Shown: positions 59,706 to 64,000 of the stretch, piece by piece | How positions within the stretch are numbered: the stretch's first letter is position 1 | Layout: every line of letters begins with the position of its first letter | Assembly (NCBI RefSeq): GCF_025602895.1 | Contig: NW_026516299.1 | Coordinates: 62,001 to 126,000 of the forward strand | DNA: 64,000 nucleotides | Direction of reading: 5' to 3' | DNA from: Polychytrium aggregatum | Lineage: Eukaryota > Chytridiomycota > Chytridiomycetes > Polychytriales | The notes under the pieces: generated by a model | The model's input: only the letters and a program-made list of their open reading frames with translations | Told to the model about the DNA's origin: nothing | The model's database searches: none | Made by a program: the position numbers and the translations under genes

Positions 59706-60196
59706 ACGGGCGGCGAATGGAAACGCTTTGTAGGGGTGATGGTTCAACGGGGGTGCCGATGTCGGTGGGTACGATTTTGGCACTGTCGGCTATCTCCAAG
59801 GCAACGTTCAGTATCAGAGGTGTTTCCTGTGGCTTCTGGCAATGCTGGTGGGACGCAGGCGCATCAAGTCCCCAAGCGAAGAGTGCTGCTGAAGACCAAA
59901 TAGGTAGACCAAAGGCCACCCTCCTCGTCAGCTAGTACTGCCAGCGGGCCATATGTCACCGGGCTGCGAGGGGAATGGTCGTCGGGGTGGCAGGGTGCAT
60001 TGGAATACCGCTTGGAGCAGAAACAATCGGCGGAATCACGCAACAGCGGTGACGTTTGTTCTGGCAATGAGCCCTGATTCGGCGAGATGCTCGGCCCGGA
60101 CAAGACATCTACAGTGCATCCATATTGAAATGGGACGTCCTGTTTCGAGTTAAGGCCGATACTGGGACCTGAATACACCCACTGCCTACCGCTGCC
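59706..60196. other. Divergent spacer, possible upstream exon
   Basis: About 490 bases between two unrecognised genes. On the minus strand, open sequence such as HPDDHSPRSPVTYGPLAVLA could be an upstream exon of the gene ending at 58503; I could not fix a start or splice chain. Confidence 0.35.
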
Positions 60197-60460
60197 ATGA
60201 CCAAACAGTATGCTCAGTGTCTGGAAGCCAAACGACTCGAATCACCCAAGTATCGAGACATTGATGCTTCACGGAACATGATGTCGACATGCCAGTCAAT
60301 CGTCGCCGCAGGAAATCGACCCGACGGACTCAAGGGCTCACTCCCCAAGGACGAGAGACAATCGCACGGCTTGCTCACTGGGGCCTACAGTAGGTCAGCG
60401 GGCTTCAGATATCTGAACCCAGAAAGGGGAACTGCCCCCGTTTCTTTATGGATCTACTGA
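60197..60460 (+). CDS. Small ORF, 87 residues, unrecognised
   Basis: Starts at an ATG in good context (GCTGCCATGA) and reads MTKQYAQCLEAKRLESPKYR onward, a hydrophilic charged peptide containing GLKGSLPKDERQSHGLLTGA. A GTAGGT donor near 60391 means the last 25 codons may be intron. It has no signal peptide, cysteine pattern or motif I know. It ends 12 bases before the stop codon of the convergent minus-strand ORF. It may be a real small gene or an exon of one. Confidence 0.35.
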   Translation: MTKQYAQCLEAKRLESPKYRDIDASRNMMSTCQSIVAAGNRPDGLKGSLPKDERQSHGLLTGAYSRSAGFRYLNPERGTAPVSLWIY

Positions 60461-60472
60461 TACAAGAGCATA

Positions 60473-61698
60473 TTATGGTGCGCCAACAGGCGGCGGCAAC
60501 AGGAGCGGCTTGTCACAGGATGCTTCCGATGGATTGGCATTCACAAAGGCTCGCATAATATCATCAAAGTCCTGCCTCTGTGGCAGCGGCATGTGCCAGT
60601 GCAAGATGAACTTGATGCGCTTGCTTCGGCGCAGAGGCGCTGATGTCTTGTCTGCTGTGGATGATGGCCCACCCGATGAGCCAGATGCACAAGACCTTCT
60701 GCCGGCTTGGCCGTCGCTCGACTTTGCTCGCTTTGAGGCCAGGGTCTCGGGCCTCGATCCGCCTCGAGATCTATCCCGCAGGCCCTTTTTGTTACTTCGC
60801 GGCACTGCAAGCGCACCCGATGGATTTGCTTGTCCCGATGTGGTCGCTGGTGACGAGGCCTGCCCCGGAGTCGATGTTGATATCGACGCTGCTCGAGATG
60901 ACCGTCGCGGGAGATGACCCCCGTTGCCGATGTAGTAGCCAACGAGATGCTTGGACTCGATGATTGTCTGGACCCTCTGGCGAATCTCGCTACAGTACGT
61001 TTCCCAGTGTCGATGCGAAGGGTGTTTGGAGTCGGTCCCACCCGACGGCTGCTCGGGCTCGACAAGGGCATCCGAGAGAGTCGTCGGCACTTCGTGAACG
61101 AGAGACGGTGCATGGCTGTGAGCAGCTCCGGACTGGGTGCCGCTGTTGTGGAATTGCGAATTGATGAGGCTGCTCCTCTGTCGCTCGAGTTCCAGCTTCT
61201 GCCGATAGAGATGGTGCTGCAGAAGCTCTTTTTCTCGGTTCTTTGTCCTTCGCTCTATCCACTCAGGCTTGCGATGCCGGTGCTCATAAGCGGCATCCGA
61301 GCTATCCTCGATCTGATCGACAGGGGCATCCGGGCGGCATTGGTCAGCGGTTTGCTCGATGGTAACCTCACCCGAGGACAAGCAGACGACAGGAGAACGA
61401 GGTTCCCTGCTCGAAACATCGCTCCGGACCTCGGCCAGAGGACATCGGCTCGTCCTGACAATAACCAGACCGCAGCTCTTACCTCCGATCCAATGGGCAG
61501 ACTCGCTGCCCGCCGGCCACTCCGGGTCCGGGGCTCACAAACCTCAAAGCCAGGGATGGCAATGTCCGCGGATTCAGAATCGGAATCCTTCGGCCGCCCA
61601 AGCGACGATGGAAGAGCCGGCTCGGGCGCCGGACGACTGCCGTTCAGACTCGCATAACTTTGACAGTGCTCGGAGAAACGAATGTTGCTGCTGCTCAT
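60473..61698 (-). CDS. Unrecognised basic, disordered protein, at least two exons
   Basis: I do not recognise it. The 3' exon ends PLLLPPPVGAP-stop at 60473 and carries RKPEWIERRTKNREKELLQH, a charged helix; a segment HWETYCSEIRQRVQTIIESK; a Ser/Arg-rich basic stretch; and a final part RRSKRIKFILHWHMPLPQRQ and DFDDIMRAFVNANPSEA that looks folded. The open frame's apparent first codon at 61381 is a TTG, so an upstream exon is required. The candidate begins at ATG 61698 (MSSSNIRFSEHCQSYASLNG) and ends at a GTAAGA donor after SLPIGSE. Whether still more upstream exons exist in 61700-62650 is open. The composition suggests a nuclear protein (inference). Confidence 0.5.
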
Positions 61699-62889
61699 GC
61701 TACTGCCGTTGCAAGCATCGTGGCCATATCGGTAAGAAAGACTGGAGGTGTCATTGTTGAGGTCGCTGGCACCGACATCGGCGGTCCGAGCTTGGGATCG
61801 CTCCGGAAAATCATCCGGTTGGTGAGGCGGATGCGCCGATAGAACTCGCAAGAGTGTACTGGCGGTGAGACGAGAGGAGTCTTCGATAGGGCAGCCAGGC
61901 GGCCGAGCAGATGAGGCAGCGAATGCTCAAGTTAGACGGCGAGCGGCAAACTATCCAGATGCATGGGGGTGTTCACAAGAGCTCGCTTCTGTGCAAGAGC
62001 CATGCACTAAAGCTCGGCGATCTCGGAGATGCAAAGTGGCTCGATGGGCCAAAGTGTTTTCCGGCTGTGCCAGCAGTTGGATGAACCAGAAAAATGTCGG
62101 GTGAGTGGGCAGAGGTTGGCGCACCTTCGACTGCGTCAGACTCTGGCTGTGTGATCGTTGGGAGCGGTGCTGAAGCAGCAGGCGGCCCGAGGACTTTCAG
62201 GTCTTGCCGAGCAGTCGGGTGCTGCAGCCGTGTTGGCCGCTTGGAGAAGTCTGGTTCTGGCATGGTCTGGGGTGCTCCGGGATCGAGGTCAAGATGGGAA
62301 GGGCCATCGGAGAATGATCCTCTGATCCTTGCACGAAGGAGCATTCTGGACAACAGGCGACAAGGGCGAGCGAGCCCAGCTCCAGACCCTCAGGCGATGC
62401 GACTTGCAATGGGCAAAGAGGGCCGGCCGTCGGGATGCAGTGCCGGACGGCGAGATGCATTGCCGGACGCCCAGGCGGTCGCTGGACCAGCAGCGCAGAA
62501 AACAACCCGAGCTGCGGGCGAGGAAACCCACTGGGCCAATGGCTTTCTCTCGCCGTGTGGAGCGGCATACTCGATCTTGGACAGAGGGCCGTACGCAGAT
62601 TGCCGTATGCAGAGTTCAGCGAGGCGTCTCGATGGTTTGAACGAAGCGGGCAAAGCGCCAGCATGATGCAGCGCGCAACATGATCACAGTGTGCAGGTCG
62701 ATTGTGGAGACCTGAGAGCGACCGGTGGTGTTCACTCGGAGGCTGCCAAAGTGATCTGTTCTATTTCTTATGGCTTTGCTTGACGCAAGCATACCACATA
62801 CTACATGTTCATGGAAACGGCTGTATTGTCCCGTTGCTTTCTGAATAAAGTGTACGAGCACCGCATGAAAAACACCATGCACAAAGGCC
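61699..62889. other. Gene-poor stretch before alanyl-tRNA synthetase
   Basis: About 1.2 kb. Open frames on both strands between 61970 and 62670 are Pro/Ser/Gly-rich with no recognisable motif. One on the minus strand (61973-62353) could be a disordered N-terminal exon of the neighbouring gene. An imperfect 21-base duplication, GATGCAGTGCCGGACGG then GATGCATTGCCGGACGC, lies near 62437-62470. The last 200 bases are AT-richer and look like the 3' UTR of the synthetase. Confidence 0.4.
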
Positions 62890-64000
62890 TTACAGGTTGA
62901 GCTTCTTGGCAAACTCGATGGCCAACTCGACAGCAGCATCAACCTTGCTGGCGTCGGTGCCGGCGCCTTGGGCAGAGTCGTCCTTGCCGCCGCGCTTGCC
63001 GCCAACCTGGTCGCTGACGACACTGCACCACTCAATGGCCTTCAGGCCCTTGGCGATCAGCGGCTGTGATGACAACGGCAGACTTCGGGTCAGTGTCCGC
63101 CATGGCGATGCAACAGGAATCCGTTCCAGCCAGGTAGAGAAGCCAGCTGCTCGTCCCCATGGCTCCAGCATTCAGGAGGCTCCGGTAGCAAATCACAACG
63201 CTTACCTTTCCAACAACACACTGGTGTGAGACCTTGCCCGAGTCGCCATCGACAGCGATCAGAAGGGCAGCCTTGTTGCCAAGACCCTTGACGTGGGCGA
63301 TGGCCTGCGACAGAGCCTTGGTGTTGCCACCGACCGGGAGAACCTGGACAATGAACGACTCGTCGGGGTTCTTCTCAAAGAACTCCTTGACCCGATCGAT
63401 AGACTCCTTCGACTCGCGGGCCTTGCGGGCCTTGTCGGCCTCATCGAACTTGGCCTTGATGGCGTTGAACTCGGTCTTGAGGTAGTTGCGACGCAGGACA
63501 GGGATGACAATCTCATCCAGCTCCTACGGAAACACGATGGTGGCCGAGTGAGATGGCGCGTTGCTGTTCGACCCAGAGTCCCGCGGCCGGTTGCCGCACG
63601 GCATCGCCAGAGCCCCGACTACTGCCCACGCAGCGCGACCGCTACCAACCTTGCCGAGGGTCTTCAAAGCCGTTTCGAGCGAGAGGCCAGAGAACTCCTT
63701 GAGCTCCTGGACGCGCTTGTCATACTGGTCGGCGAGCCGATGGACCTGGTAAGCATCCTCGCCGGTGACGGCAACGATACGGCGGATACCCTTGGCGATA
63801 CTGGTCTCTTCGAGGACGGCAAAGCGCTTGATGTCCGAGGTCTTGGCAACGTGACTGATAGACAGAGGGCATAGCACATCAGTAAATACGCAGAAGCAGG
63901 CAATCGGCCAGCAACAAAATAGCCATGGACATGGCACAAATGACTTACGTTCCACCACAGAACTCGATCGAAGTGGTAGCCCATCGCGGGTGCGTGGAGT
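62890..64000 (-). CDS. ALA1: Alanyl-tRNA synthetase, C-terminal part (runs off the window)
   Basis: Only the 3' exons are present; the aminoacylation domain lies beyond position 64000. The edge exon reads SIEFCGGT and, after a GTAAGT/ATCAG intron, HVAKTSDIKRFAVLEETSIA, the zinc-binding Cys-X3-His of the editing (SAD) domain. KGIRRIVAVTGEDAYQVHRL and LSLETALKTLGKV follow. The next exons carry ELDEIVIPVLRRNYLKTEFN and SFIVQVLPVGGNTKALSQAI, then DGDSGKVSHQCVVGK. The last exon is SVVSDQVGGKRGGKDDSAQG, ending AIEFAKKLNL-stop at 62890-62892: the DHHA1/C-Ala region with the Gly-rich GGKRGGKDDSAQG motif. The form matches eukaryotic cytosolic AlaRS. One inferred donor (GTTGGT near 63648) is weak. Confidence 0.92.

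Noticed and set aside
58503-59783. Start at 59783 for the minus-strand 426-codon ORF
   Set aside because: The codon is GTG, with an in-frame TAG just before it. ATG 59705 or an upstream spliced exon is more likely.
1-64000. Biosynthetic cluster, transposon, CRISPR or prophage
   Set aside because: No such enzymes, terminal repeats, transposase/reverse-transcriptase motifs or spaced direct repeats were seen. The content is eukaryotic housekeeping genes with introns.

Overview
This window looks like nuclear DNA from a zoosporic (flagellated) fungus, most likely a chytrid. It is GC-rich and gene-dense. Most genes are broken by short introns with GT(A/G)AGT-type donors and CAG/TAG acceptors, and the genetic code appears standard. 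The core genes (BRX1, VPS8, VPS54, RPAP1, PRP6, SNRNP40) read as opisthokont orthologues, and a Vps3844-type membrane protein points to fungi. A clear jouberin/AHI1 orthologue, a transition-zone protein of cilia that Dikarya lack, implies a flagellum. The species cannot be fixed from sequence alone; Chytridiomycota is my inference.

Layout from left to right: cytosolic phospholipase A2-like protein (+, 415-3853); ribosome-biogenesis factor BRX1 (-, 4156-5953), divergent from mitochondrial aspartyl-tRNA synthetase (+, 6665-8683); AHI1/jouberin (-, about 9112-13136) and GARP subunit VPS54 (-, 13363-18577); an unrecognised membrane protein (-, 19283-20197) divergent from a nuclear-looking coiled-coil protein (+, 20747-22794); eIF2B alpha (+, 23288-25444); a type I membrane protein with a Vps3844-like Cys-rich C-terminus (+, 25681-28385); RNA polymerase II assembly factor RPAP1 (+, 29147-33545); tRNA dihydrouridine synthase DUS4 (-, 33978-35583), divergent from U5 snRNP 40K (+, 36045-38079); a very long coiled-coil protein (+, 38736-43792); tri-snRNP factor PRP6 (+, 44495-47311); a four-finger zinc-finger factor (-, 47868-50493); CORVET subunit VPS8 (+, about 51893-57954); three unrecognised ORFs (58503-61698); and the 3' part of cytosolic alanyl-tRNA synthetase (-, from 62890 past the window edge).

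Most genes are housekeeping: translation (two synthetases, eIF2B alpha, DUS4, BRX1), splicing (SNRNP40, PRP6), endosome/Golgi tethering (VPS54, VPS8, perhaps the Vps3844-like protein) and Pol II assembly (RPAP1). They are not an operon or a biosynthetic cluster. The non-coding parts hold several short tandem arrays, including twelve copies of an 8-mer containing the 5' splice-site motif GTATGT inside an eIF2B alpha intron. I see no transposon, CRISPR, tRNA or rRNA that I can support, and no convincing undescribed multi-gene system. The best leads are the unrecognised genes and the repeat arrays.
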